Assembly (NCBI GenBank): GCA_020853255.1
Contig: JADYZI010000329.1
Span: 1 to 18,089 of the forward strand
From: Acidobacteriota bacterium
GTDB lineage: Bacteria; Acidobacteriota; Blastocatellia; Pyrinomonadales; Pyrinomonadaceae
Reading direction: 5' to 3'
DNA length: 18,089 nucleotides
Made by a program: the position numbers and the translations under genes. The notes below the pieces were generated by a model. The model was not told the DNA's origin. It did not search any database and worked only from the letters and a program-made list of their open reading frames with translations. This document shows, one piece after another, positions 1 through 7,407 of the stretch (position 1 is its first letter; every line of letters begins with the position of its first letter).

Positions 1-552
1 AAAGCAGAGAGCGCGAAGCACACACACAAGAATCGCGACTTTTGATCTGACGACTGGCTGCAGTAACTTCTTTGCCACACCTACGAGGTTAGCTGCCGGG
101 CTAGGAACGAAAGATTATCCCCGCGGCGTTTGCCGCTTCGCCCCCCGCGAACCGCATCCAACGATGCACATCCGCGAATTGGTTCCCCCGCGCCGTTTTC
201 GGAGATCGACACGGCTTCGGTGATCAACTTTTCAACACTCATAAGATACCACAGGCCCCAAAAAGGTTTCAACAAAAAACTGCAAAACAGCCCGAAAATC
301 GAAAAAAAGTTCAAAAAACTTATTCTATATACGGGAATGTGTACCGTTGCCGCAACACGCGGCCGATCATCGGATCGATGCGCGTCGGCATAGCTCCTCA
401 CGGCGGACGGCCGCCACGATCTTGCGAATACAGGACTGTCGGATATTGATACCCTTTTGTCAGCTTAACCGGGAATAGACTGAAAATGCCGATAAACATT
501 GCCTATACACGCACTTACGCGGCTGACCCCAAATCGATCCGCGCTCGGCGGA
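1..552. other. Gene-poor stretch at left edge
   Basis: I see no gene here that I can support. Open frames on both strands are short and match no family I recognise. The longest plausible small one is on the minus strand, 81-242 (53 codons), and lacks a ribosome binding site. On the minus strand, T-rich tracts around 256-320 follow a weak promoter-like pair (TTGCGG, 18-base gap, TATATA, about 330-359). No T-tailed terminator is visible just downstream of the DUF420 stop at 553. The stretch may be a 3' untranslated region plus the promoter area of a gene outside the window. Confidence 0.4.
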
Positions 553-999
553 CTACCTTGCCGGATAAAGATGATAGAGCATCACATATACCGCAACACC
601 CGTCACAGAAACGTACAGCCAGACCGGATAAACCAGCCGGGCGAGCCGTCTGTGAGCGTCAAACCGGCCTTTCAAGGCCCGCCAAAGCGTTGCCATAATG
701 AACGGACCTACCAGGGCCGCAAGTATCGTGTGCGAAGTAAGGATCGTGAAATAGATCGGCCGAGCAAGGCCTTCGCCCGTAAACTTTGTCGGGCCGAGGC
801 CGTACACGGAAGTCCTAAGCGTATGGTATGTAATGTAGCATACCAAAAAGAGCACCGAAAATGAGCTTGCGCCTAACATACATGCCCGATGAGCGTGTAC
901 CTTCTTTGCCAAAATAAAACAGAGCCCAAGAATCAGAAATATGCCGCTTGATGTATTAAGGGCGGCGTTGACATGCGGAAAGATCTGGAGGAATTCCAT
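553..999 (-). CDS. DUF420 membrane protein, cytochrome oxidase assembly (CtaM/YozB-like)
   Basis: This 148-residue integral membrane protein has about four membrane segments, near residues 8-30, 42-62, 82-105 and 121-143. It shows the DUF420 hallmarks: NAALN near the start, YHT around residue 58-60, an Arg-rich G-x-R-x-x-Y-F-x-I-L-x-S-H stretch (His90), RFDAHRRLAR around 112-121, and a final WLYVSVTG helix. DUF420 proteins such as Bacillus/Staphylococcus CtaM take part in aa3 oxidase maturation, and that role is inferred here from the neighbours. I chose the ATG at 999, 13 bases after the subunit III stop. The frame stays open upstream to 1125, but that part overlaps subunit III and does not look like the family. 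It is the last gene of the ctaB operon. Confidence 0.85.
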   Translation of the reverse strand: MEFLQIFPHVNAALNTSSGIFLILGLCFILAKKVHAHRACMLGASSFSVLFLVCYITYHTLRTSVYGLGPTKFTGEGLARPIYFTILTSHTILAALVGPFIMATLWRALKGRFDAHRRLARLVYPVWLYVSVTGVAVYVMLYHLYPAR

Positions 1000-1012
1000 C
1001 GAACAGGTCGGC

Positions 1013-1738
1013 TTATTTCCAAAAGCCGAGCATGAGAAAAAGTACGACCCAAAGGGCGCCCATAAAATGCCAGTACCAACCGACCGATCGTGCCAATTGT
1101 CGCCGTCTGGTCCATTCGGCGTCATTTCGCGCCGGGTACCATGAGTTCAGAACTATTGACCCAAGCGCCACGACACCACCGGCAACGTGGACGGCATGGG
1201 CGGCCGTGAGTATATAAAAGAAACCTCCATAAGGGTTTCCGCTCAAATAATAGCCGCGATTTACAAGTTCCAGCCAAAGCACAAGCTGCGATGAGATGAA
1301 CAAGGCTCCAAGCACGGTCGTGACCACCAACCATTTTCTGGCATCAAGGAATGAGCCTTGATCAACGCCTCGCTTGGCTAGAGAATATGTGGCGCTGCTC
1401 GCCAGTATGATCGCCGTGCTGATCCAGATCTGAAACGGAAGGTCGAATGGTTTCCACTCAACATCCCGGTTTGTCGAGATCATCAGATACGCGCCGACCA
1501 GGCCGGCAAACGTCATCCCAACGGCCATCATCAGGAACCAGGCAATGTATTTCGACTTGTCACCATCTGATGGATCTTGCGGTTCAAGCAACGACGGGTC
1601 CAGCCAGTCGCCGCCATTATTTCCAAGCGGCCCGCCACCGCTTCCGCTACCGGCCAAACCGCCGACGCCTGCAGCCACCCGCGAACGAATATCGGATCCT
1701 CGGACCTCAGAGATGGTTTGGGTGGTACCCAGTTCCAT
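1013..1738 (-). CDS. ctaE: Cytochrome c oxidase subunit III
   Basis: This 241-residue haem-copper oxidase subunit III has about five membrane helices (residues 64-86, 102-120, 136-157, 171-196, 219-239). The family signature HAVHVAGG lies at 181-188 and the closing YWHFMGALW at 222-230. Subunit III stabilises the proton-pumping oxidase in the cytoplasmic membrane and carries no metal centre. The first 60 residues are an unusual Gly/Ser-rich hydrophilic extension (residues 21-44). The ATG at 1738 lies 4 bases after the ctaB stop and is preferred over an in-frame TTG at 1771 that overlaps ctaB. Tight spacing with ctaB and the DUF420 gene indicates one transcript. Subunits I and II are not in the window. 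Confidence 0.92.
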   Translation of the reverse strand: MELGTTQTISEVRGSDIRSRVAAGVGGLAGSGSGGGPLGNNGGDWLDPSLLEPQDPSDGDKSKYIAWFLMMAVGMTFAGLVGAYLMISTNRDVEWKPFDLPFQIWISTAIILASSATYSLAKRGVDQGSFLDARKWLVVTTVLGALFISSQLVLWLELVNRGYYLSGNPYGGFFYILTAAHAVHVAGGVVALGSIVLNSWYPARNDAEWTRRRQLARSVGWYWHFMGALWVVLFLMLGFWK

Positions 1739-1742
1739 AAGA

Positions 1743-2645
1743 CTAACGATGGTCGATAACAGCAAGGGCAAGTACCAACGGCAGATAAAGGACCGACACC
1801 ATCAGCAGTCGGCGGGCCCGTTCGGTTGTTTTCACTCTTGCCATTAAGATGCTTTCAAAAAGGAACCAGAGGCCCAGGGCCGTTGCCCCAACCAAAAATA
1901 TAGGCCCGGCAAAGTCGAGAAAGAACGGAGCGAGGCTGACCGGGACAAGCATCACGGTAAATAGCACTATCTGCCGCGCCGTTAGCCGTCCGCTTGGCTC
2001 TACAACCGGCAGCATCTTTATCCCCGCCTTTGCATACTGCTCCCGGTACATCCACGCGATCGCAAGAAAGTGCGGAAACTGCCACAGAAACAGCATTGCG
2101 AACATTGCCCAGGCCCCGAGGCTTACGTGATCGGCCGCAGCCGTCCAACCCATCAATGGCGGCATTGCCCCCGGAAAAGCACCGATCGCCGTCGAAGCAG
2201 AGGTTCGGGTCTTCAGCGGTGTGTATACCAGAACATAGCCGACGATAACCGTTAGGCCCATCGCCGCGGTCAATGGGTTAACGAGAAAATAGAGATACGC
2301 TTCAGAGGCGACGCACTGGATAATTCCGAAGATCAATGCTTCATTCGGAGAGACGCGATTCGTCGGCAGCGGCCGCTTTGCCGTCCTATCCATCAAAACG
2401 TCGGTGCGGCGTTCGATGTACTGATTCAGGGTGGCAACGCCAAACGCGAGCAGCCCGATCCCGACCATGGCGTTGACAAACAGGACGAAGTTAAAACTTC
2501 CTTCCGTGCCAAGGTAGAACCCTGCGGCAGCCGTAATTACGAGCATGGCGGCGATTCGCGGTTTCGTCAGCTCGCCAAAAGCAGCCAGGCGTTCGCGAAA
2601 TCCTGTCGCTTGATTCTCCTGAAGTTCGGCCGCGGTCACGTTCAT
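1743..2645 (-). CDS. ctaB: Protoheme IX farnesyltransferase (haem O synthase)
   Basis: This 300-residue UbiA-family polytopic membrane enzyme transfers a farnesyl group to the haem B vinyl, giving haem O, the precursor of haem A for aa3-type oxidases. The prenyl-diphosphate/Mg motif is clear: NQYIER from residue 74, D82, then MDRT and KRPLP at 85-94. A YTPLKTRT segment follows at 141-148, GAFPGAMPPLMGW at 155-167, and WQFPHFLAIAWMYREQY at 188-204 before KMLPVV. Length is normal for the family. It is the first gene of the minus-strand operon and starts at the ATG at 2645. There is no clear Shine-Dalgarno, since the bases before the start are pyrimidine-rich. A good promoter lies about 30 bases upstream. 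No ctaA (haem A synthase) is present in the window. Confidence 0.96.
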   Translation of the reverse strand: MNVTAAELQENQATGFRERLAAFGELTKPRIAAMLVITAAAGFYLGTEGSFNFVLFVNAMVGIGLLAFGVATLNQYIERRTDVLMDRTAKRPLPTNRVSPNEALIFGIIQCVASEAYLYFLVNPLTAAMGLTVIVGYVLVYTPLKTRTSASTAIGAFPGAMPPLMGWTAAADHVSLGAWAMFAMLFLWQFPHFLAIAWMYREQYAKAGIKMLPVVEPSGRLTARQIVLFTVMLVPVSLAPFFLDFAGPIFLVGATALGLWFLFESILMARVKTTERARRLLMVSVLYLPLVLALAVIDHR

Positions 2646-2675
2646 AAAGAGGTGAAATATTGGAACTGTTCGATA

Positions 2676-2704
2676 AGGATAGTCTTTTTAGCTCAGATTT
2701 CCAA
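2676..2704 (-). promoter_or_regulatory. Candidate promoter of the ctaB operon
   Basis: Read on the minus strand there is a -35 box TTGGAA (2699-2704) and a -10 box TATCCT (2676-2681) separated by exactly 17 bases. This predicts a start near 2669 and a leader of about 25 bases before the ctaB ATG. The -10 lies in the sequence gataaggatag (2672-2682, plus strand), which recurs inverted at 2784-2794 before resB. Confidence 0.5.
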
Positions 2705-2761
2705 CCTTTCCAAAAGGCGGAACGCTTTTGCACGGCGAAAGCGATTCTAATTTGGCGCAGG

Positions 2762-2800
2762 ATGACAAACTACTTTCGCTGGGCTATCCTTATCTATAAT
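2762..2800 (+). promoter_or_regulatory. Candidate promoter(s) of resB-ccsA
   Basis: An ATGACA (2762-2767), 17-base gap, TATCCT (2785-2790) pair would start transcription about 10 bases before the resB ATG. A consensus TATAAT also lies at 2795-2800, and if used it would give an essentially leaderless mRNA. No Shine-Dalgarno precedes the ATG, which agrees with a very short or absent leader. Confidence 0.45.
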
Positions 2801-2806
2801 TAATTC

Positions 2807-4387
2807 ATGTCTGCCGCAGAAAGATCAATTAAAGTCGGCGGAGCAGCCAAGGCCGCCACCCCAATAATCGACCGGATACTCAATTTTCTGAGCTCGGTCC
2901 GGTTCGGCGTTGTCCTGCTGTGCGTGCTCGTTGGCCTTTCAATGATCGGAATGCTGATCATACAGCAGAACGTCGACGGGTTCGATGCATACTATGCCTC
3001 GCGCACGCCGGCCGAAAAGATCATTTACGGGGCCCTTGGCCTGTTCGATATTTACCACAGTTGGTATTTCAACTTTCTCCTGCTTGTCCTCTCGCTGAAT
3101 ATTGTACTCGCATCGATCGACCGGTTCCCGAGTGCCTGGAGCTACATCAGATCCCCGAAAACCACGGCGACCAAGGATTTTCTGCTCGAGCAGAAATATC
3201 ATCAGGAATTGCACACCGCAACCTCGAATACGGACGACGTGATCGCATCAGTTCGGAATGCATTTGCGTCAAACCGGCTTAAGCCGACCGTTTCACAGAA
3301 AGAAGTCATTTCTTATGAGGTGGATGAGAACGGCAAAAAGAACTTTGACCGAACGATCCGCTCGACCGACTTTTTCGTATTTGCCGAGCGGGGTCGAATG
3401 AACCGCCTCGGAGCGTATATCGTTCACGTTGCGCTTCTGACGCTGTTTCTGGGACATTTTGTTGCGCTGCAAACCGGCTTTGATGCGGACGTGCAGATGG
3501 TGCCGGGCAACGGGACGGACAAGATCCAAAAGATCATCTATGACCTGGATAAGAAGGAGAAGTTCGACGTCCAGCTTCCCTTCACGATGACGTGTACGGA
3601 CATTCAGCAATCGCTGATCGATCCGGGCGGCGCGATCGATGTGACGAACACGCTCGATTGGCGCACGCAGCTTAGGATAGACGATCCTGAATATGGAACG
3701 ACAGTTGCCGACATCAGCCTGAACCGGCCGTTCTCCTATCGCGGCTATCGCTTTTTCCAGGCCCAGACCATTCCGGTCGGCAACGCGCGAACGATCAAGC
3801 TTCAGCTCACACCGCAGAGTGGCGGCGAGCCGACGATGCTTGATATTCCGCGTCTCGGTTCCGCCACGCTGGCTGACGGAACGCTGGTCGAATACGATGA
3901 ATTCCTGCCGGATTTCTCGTTCAACGCCGAAGGCAAACCGGACACACGGTCGGGCGAATATAACAATCCAGTAGCCGTCTTGAACGTTACGCCGCCTGGG
4001 GGCCAACGGACACGGGTCTTTGCGTTTGGTACCGCGATGGGAGACAACATCCCGGTCGGTGCCCCAAAGCTTGGCTACAAATGGCGTCTGTCCGAATTTG
4101 AGAAATCACCGTTGGCCCATGTCCTTTCGATCAAATACGACCCGTACAGCGGAGCATTTATTGCCTGGTATTTCGGCGGATTCGGTCTGATCGCGGCACT
4201 CATCTTTGTCTTTTTCCTTTCGCATCGGCGTGTATGGGCCTTGATCCGGCCGTCGGCGAATGGCGGTACCGATGTTGTTCTCGGCGGCAACACCAACCGC
4301 AATCCCGCGGGTTTTGAGACGAGGTTCGAGAAACTCATCATCGATGTGCGAACCAAATTGAATGCGGCCGATCCTCAAGAAAACTGA
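2807..4387 (+). CDS. resB: System II cytochrome c biogenesis protein ResB (Ccs1)
   Basis: This 526-residue membrane protein is of the ResB/Ccs1 family. With CcsA it forms the System II haem-delivery and cytochrome c synthase complex, which attaches haem to CXXCH motifs outside the cytoplasmic membrane. Four membrane segments are visible: 28-52, 86-104, 201-221 (with His207 and His217) and 449-472. A large extracytoplasmic domain lies between the third and fourth. The IYHSWYFNFLL stretch (82-92) and the SHRRVWA end of the last helix (472-478) are typical. The ATG at 2807 has no Shine-Dalgarno. ccsA follows 18 bases later, so the two are almost certainly co-transcribed. A lipoprotein cytochrome c at 15425 is one local client. 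Confidence 0.93.
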   Translation: MSAAERSIKVGGAAKAATPIIDRILNFLSSVRFGVVLLCVLVGLSMIGMLIIQQNVDGFDAYYASRTPAEKIIYGALGLFDIYHSWYFNFLLLVLSLNIVLASIDRFPSAWSYIRSPKTTATKDFLLEQKYHQELHTATSNTDDVIASVRNAFASNRLKPTVSQKEVISYEVDENGKKNFDRTIRSTDFFVFAERGRMNRLGAYIVHVALLTLFLGHFVALQTGFDADVQMVPGNGTDKIQKIIYDLDKKEKFDVQLPFTMTCTDIQQSLIDPGGAIDVTNTLDWRTQLRIDDPEYGTTVADISLNRPFSYRGYRFFQAQTIPVGNARTIKLQLTPQSGGEPTMLDIPRLGSATLADGTLVEYDEFLPDFSFNAEGKPDTRSGEYNNPVAVLNVTPPGGQRTRVFAFGTAMGDNIPVGAPKLGYKWRLSEFEKSPLAHVLSIKYDPYSGAFIAWYFGGFGLIAALIFVFFLSHRRVWALIRPSANGGTDVVLGGNTNRNPAGFETRFEKLIIDVRTKLNAADPQEN

Positions 4388-4405
4388 TCAGATACGGAGA
4401 ATTCT

Positions 4406-6019
4406 ATGTCACAAGTACTAACCGCCAACGACATATTCGAATCCAAAACAAGCCCGGCCTGGATGTCGTACCTTCCCGCTACACTTGCCATCGGCGGGGC
4501 CCTGGCCATGTTGGGCCTGCGGCTCCAGATCGGCGACGGGTTTATCAGTGACGGAGCGCTGATGATGATCGCTCTCGCGGCCTATATCTTTGCCGCCCTG
4601 TTTCAACTGACAAATCTCTATGCACCGTCGGAGATGGCAAGGAAACTCGGCCTCTGGGCGGCGACGCTCGGGGTTTTCTTCAACCTTTCAAGTTGGCTTG
4701 TCAGATGGGTGGCAGCGTACGATCACGAGATCCTAAAGATGCGGGCCGTCGGAAACCTGGAAAGCCCGTGGATCTTTCGCTACATACCGTTCGCGAACCT
4801 TTACGACCTGAGCCTCGCATTCGCGTTTGGTGCCGGCATTGCAACATTGCTTTTGGCACGGCGGCGAAATGTCCAGATATTGACCGCCTTCACGCTGCCG
4901 CTTGCGGCGATAATTTTGACCCTTGCCCGCTTCATCGGCGGCGAGTTCGTTGATCTGCCGCCGGTCCTTGATTCGTACTGGCGGCCGATTCACGTCGGTG
5001 TAGCGTCACTCAGTTACGGCGTCGCGCTCGTCTGTTTTGCGGTCGCCGTTATCTATCTGCTGAAAGATAAGGCCAAAGTCGAGGCGATGGCGGTGTGGTC
5101 GAGTATTTTCGCCCTGGCAGTTATCGCAACTGTCAGCAAATTCTCGGTTCTGACGGACTTTGTGTACCGGGCCGGCATCTTTCTGCAGAATCCGACTGGT
5201 GGAAAGGCTTTCTCGGCCCCGTTCCGCCTTGACATTCCTTACGTCGGGCCCGCTCTGCTCGTCGCGGCGTTACTGTTGCTGGGCGTGATCGTCGCCTTTC
5301 TCCTATATCTGTATCAAGAGAATGGAACAGCCCGGACGGTGGGCCATCTGTTGTTAAAATTATCCCTGGTCGCACAGATCATCGCTATTGTGCTTTTGGT
5401 CTCAGGGATCAAAGGTACGTCTGATGTTCAGGCAAGGCTGCAGGCCCAACTCGTCGCTGAACCCGTCCAGTACGCTATTGCGGGCCGTGCGGTCGCGGAA
5501 CGGCAGCAGATGTCAGCAAAGGAGTTCGCTGCTTTGACCCAGCCTCAACTCGAACAGGCAGGCCGCAATTATTTTCAGACAAACGGGGACAAGATGTATC
5601 TTAGCCTCGGGACCAATCCGGTCGAGCTGGCCGGCCTGTTGACCGGCCTTGCGGGGACCTTCTTTGTACTGCTATTTTCCTTCAGGACAGAAAAACTGCG
5701 TGAGCGACTGCCGAGTTTGGATACACTTGACGGGCTGATGTACAAGACGGCATGCCTTGCGTTTGCGGGCCTCGCCATGCTGTTGATCACCGGTGCGATC
5801 TGGGCCAACGAATCATGGGGCAGGCCGTGGGGTTTCGATTCAAAGGAGACAGGGGCACTGGTTGCGTGGCTCACCTACGCGGCGTTTCTTCACACTCGAA
5901 TTTCTCGCGGCTGGTCGGGCAGAAGCTCAGCCTATTTTGCGCTCGTTGGCTTCCTGCTCGTGATCTTTACGTATTTGGGCGTCAGCTATCTTCTGCCGGG
6001 GCTTCACAGCTATGCCTAA
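4406..6019 (+). CDS. ccsA: System II cytochrome c synthase CcsA/CcsB (haem handling protein)
   Basis: This 537-residue polytopic protein is the partner of ResB. The haem-handling WWD region is intact in outline: W466, W471, W475, D478 and E481, in the sequence WANESWGRPWGFDSKE. Candidate haem-ligand histidines are His196 (RPIHVGVASLSYG), His496 (FLHTR) and His534 (GLHSYA at the C-terminus). It is longer than usual CcsA. Roughly 200 residues (about 222-433), with extra membrane helices and a soluble loop near 336-400, separate the His196 region from the LDGLMYK...WWD region, which are usually close together. A ribosome binding site (ggaga, 4396-4400) lies just before the ATG. The gene is co-transcribed with resB and converges on the next gene with only 12 bases between stops. 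Confidence 0.93.
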   Translation: MSQVLTANDIFESKTSPAWMSYLPATLAIGGALAMLGLRLQIGDGFISDGALMMIALAAYIFAALFQLTNLYAPSEMARKLGLWAATLGVFFNLSSWLVRWVAAYDHEILKMRAVGNLESPWIFRYIPFANLYDLSLAFAFGAGIATLLLARRRNVQILTAFTLPLAAIILTLARFIGGEFVDLPPVLDSYWRPIHVGVASLSYGVALVCFAVAVIYLLKDKAKVEAMAVWSSIFALAVIATVSKFSVLTDFVYRAGIFLQNPTGGKAFSAPFRLDIPYVGPALLVAALLLLGVIVAFLLYLYQENGTARTVGHLLLKLSLVAQIIAIVLLVSGIKGTSDVQARLQAQLVAEPVQYAIAGRAVAERQQMSAKEFAALTQPQLEQAGRNYFQTNGDKMYLSLGTNPVELAGLLTGLAGTFFVLLFSFRTEKLRERLPSLDTLDGLMYKTACLAFAGLAMLLITGAIWANESWGRPWGFDSKETGALVAWLTYAAFLHTRISRGWSGRSSAYFALVGFLLVIFTYLGVSYLLPGLHSYA

Positions 6020-6028
6020 ACCCTTCGA

Positions 6029-6074
6029 GCGTTACTCGATCGTCAACCGAGCAACATCGACGATCGAGTAACGC
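6029..6074. repeat. Perfect 16-bp hairpin at convergent gene ends
   Basis: The arm gcgttactcgatcgtc (6029-6044) is repeated exactly inverted at 6059-6074, with a 14-base loop. It spans the stop codon of the minus-strand gene and lies 10 bases after the ccsA stop. No T-run follows on either strand, so it is not a textbook intrinsic terminator. It could still work as a bidirectional 3'-end structure or mRNA-stabilising hairpin. Confidence 0.85.
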
Positions 6075-7168
6075 GATATCGAACCATCTTTTAGGATTAC
6101 GGTCAGCACACCTTTATCTACGCTGAATTTGAATACCTCATTCATTTTCTTCTCCAGCGAGCTTCCGTCTTTGAATCGAATGACCAGGTTGATCGATTCC
6201 AAAGGATCGCGCTTTGCTTCAACAGATGTCTTCGGCAGATCGTCCTTGTCAGTCAGCGTACGAAAACCCGGTGATCGATCTCGCTTCTGTTTTTCCACGA
6301 CCGCTACCTTGGGCGGTGCCTTTTCAGTTTTCGCGTTAGGTTCGGCTTTTTCCGCTACCGTCTTGTCGTCCGGTTTCTCCGCATCCTTCCTTGGCGGCCC
6401 CATCCGCTTTGACTGGCGGCTGGCGGCAGATGCAGTGCGTCCTGCGGTCGTCGTCTTTGGTTTTTCTGTGGCTTTGATCGGATCGGATACTACAACTTCC
6501 GGCTTTCTCTCCGCTATTTCAGCATCAACCGGTTTGTCCTGTTGCTCCGTCGTTCTTTGAGGTTTATTCTCCGGCTGATCTTCGGTTTTGGCATCCGACT
6601 TTGCAACCGTTACCTCAGGTTCGGGCCGCCGTGTAGGGATGATGGTTCCGGCCGAAGTTACTCTTATTCCGCCGCGCTCAACGCCGGCAACCTTTGGCAT
6701 CTCGGGAGCGTTGGGGACATCATCAACGCGCAGAGCGGCAAAGCTGCCGGCAAATTTCAGCCGAAATGTTGCCGGATCGTCATTCGGCGTCCTGCCCTGT
6801 ACCCGAAGAAGCAGCCGCTCCGGTTTGCGAAGATAGACCGCTCGGCCGGTTTCCGCCTCACCATAGTCTGCGTAAACCACGATCTTCGTTACCGGACGCA
6901 ATCCGCTTGCGGTAAAGACATCGATGTCGCCGGTAAAATTTCGGGTCACCAGATTTATGAAAAGATCGCCTTGCTCGGCGCCGAGGGCGTAGTAATAAGT
7001 GGTCAGCCGTGAGTCTCCGAGGTCACGGGCATTTATAGTGCCGGATATCTCGTTTGAGGTGATCGCCGTAGGAAAATCCTGACTATTCGACTGCGGGTGG
7101 ACGAGCGCCGCCATACCGAGGGTAAAGACCGCTCCTAGAAGAAAAGCTCTGGCATAGGTTATCCGCAT
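6032..7168 (-). CDS. Secreted protein of unknown function with charged Pro-rich linker
   Basis: I do not recognise a named family over the whole of this 378-residue protein. From the ATG at 7168 it starts with a signal peptide (MRITYARAF, then a hydrophobic core ending near HPQS). Residues of about 35-150 form a beta-rich domain whose ISGTINARDLGDSR...YYYALGAEQGD pattern resembles bacterial pre-peptidase C-terminal (PPC) beta-sandwiches, which is a weak similarity call. Residues of about 170-325 are low-complexity, rich in Lys, Glu, Pro, Thr and Ala, and probably disordered. The last 55 residues form a small beta-rich module (VIRFKDGSSLEKKMN... to VARLTIE). The frame stays open upstream to 7255, but that part crosses a palindrome and lacks signal-peptide character. 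It lies downstream of the S41-like gene on the same strand, about 240 bases away. Confidence 0.75.
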   Translation of the reverse strand: MRITYARAFLLGAVFTLGMAALVHPQSNSQDFPTAITSNEISGTINARDLGDSRLTTYYYALGAEQGDLFINLVTRNFTGDIDVFTASGLRPVTKIVVYADYGEAETGRAVYLRKPERLLLRVQGRTPNDDPATFRLKFAGSFAALRVDDVPNAPEMPKVAGVERGGIRVTSAGTIIPTRRPEPEVTVAKSDAKTEDQPENKPQRTTEQQDKPVDAEIAERKPEVVVSDPIKATEKPKTTTAGRTASAASRQSKRMGPPRKDAEKPDDKTVAEKAEPNAKTEKAPPKVAVVEKQKRDRSPGFRTLTDKDDLPKTSVEAKRDPLESINLVIRFKDGSSLEKKMNEVFKFSVDKGVLTVILKDGSISRYSIVDVARLTIE

Positions 7169-7237
7169 CGTGATAAGACCGATCGGCCCGTAAGATTCAC
7201 ATACGATTCTAACAGGCTTTTGACGTGCCGCAATACT

Positions 7238-7274
7238 TAAATGGCCGGCATCCATTCCTGGCGCCGGCCATTTA
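7238..7274. repeat. Perfect 12-bp inverted repeat
   Basis: taaatggccggc (7238-7249) is repeated exactly inverted at 7263-7274 around a 13-base loop. It lies between the S41-like gene and the secreted-protein gene. No T-run follows on the minus strand, so terminator function is uncertain. Confidence 0.7.
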
Positions 7275-7300
7275 GTAAGTACTTTTGTGCACTTTGGGTC

Positions 7301-7358
7301 TTCACCTTCGCGCCCTGTGTGTTAAAAATCCATTAACACAAAGCCGCAAAGGGCTGAA
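7301..7358. repeat. Imperfect intergenic palindrome, third dispersed type
   Basis: The left arm 7301-7324 (ttcaccttcgcgccctgtgt onwards) pairs imperfectly with 7334-7358 (taacacaaagccgcaaaggg onwards), around a loop of about 9 bases. The arms resemble the ctttgcggctttgtgtt-type palindromes scattered in many bacterial genomes. It lies about 50 bases beyond the stop of the S41-like gene. Confidence 0.6.
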
Positions 7359-7407
7359 GAGATCGCCAAGAAACCCACTTGCGAACTATCTCTTACAGGC
7401 CACTAGC

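Noticed and set aside
130..393. Plus-strand 87-codon open frame
   Set aside because: It overlaps the minus-strand frame, reads through T/A-rich low-complexity DNA, and has no start signals.
81..401. Minus-strand open frame at the left edge, with a 53-codon version starting at 242
   Set aside because: No ribosome site, no recognisable domain, and composition that changes abruptly along the frame; not supportable as a gene.
3293..4006. Long minus-strand open frame (237 codons) inside resB
   Set aside because: Antisense shadow of a clear resB coding sequence; its translation is Arg-rich and unlike any family.
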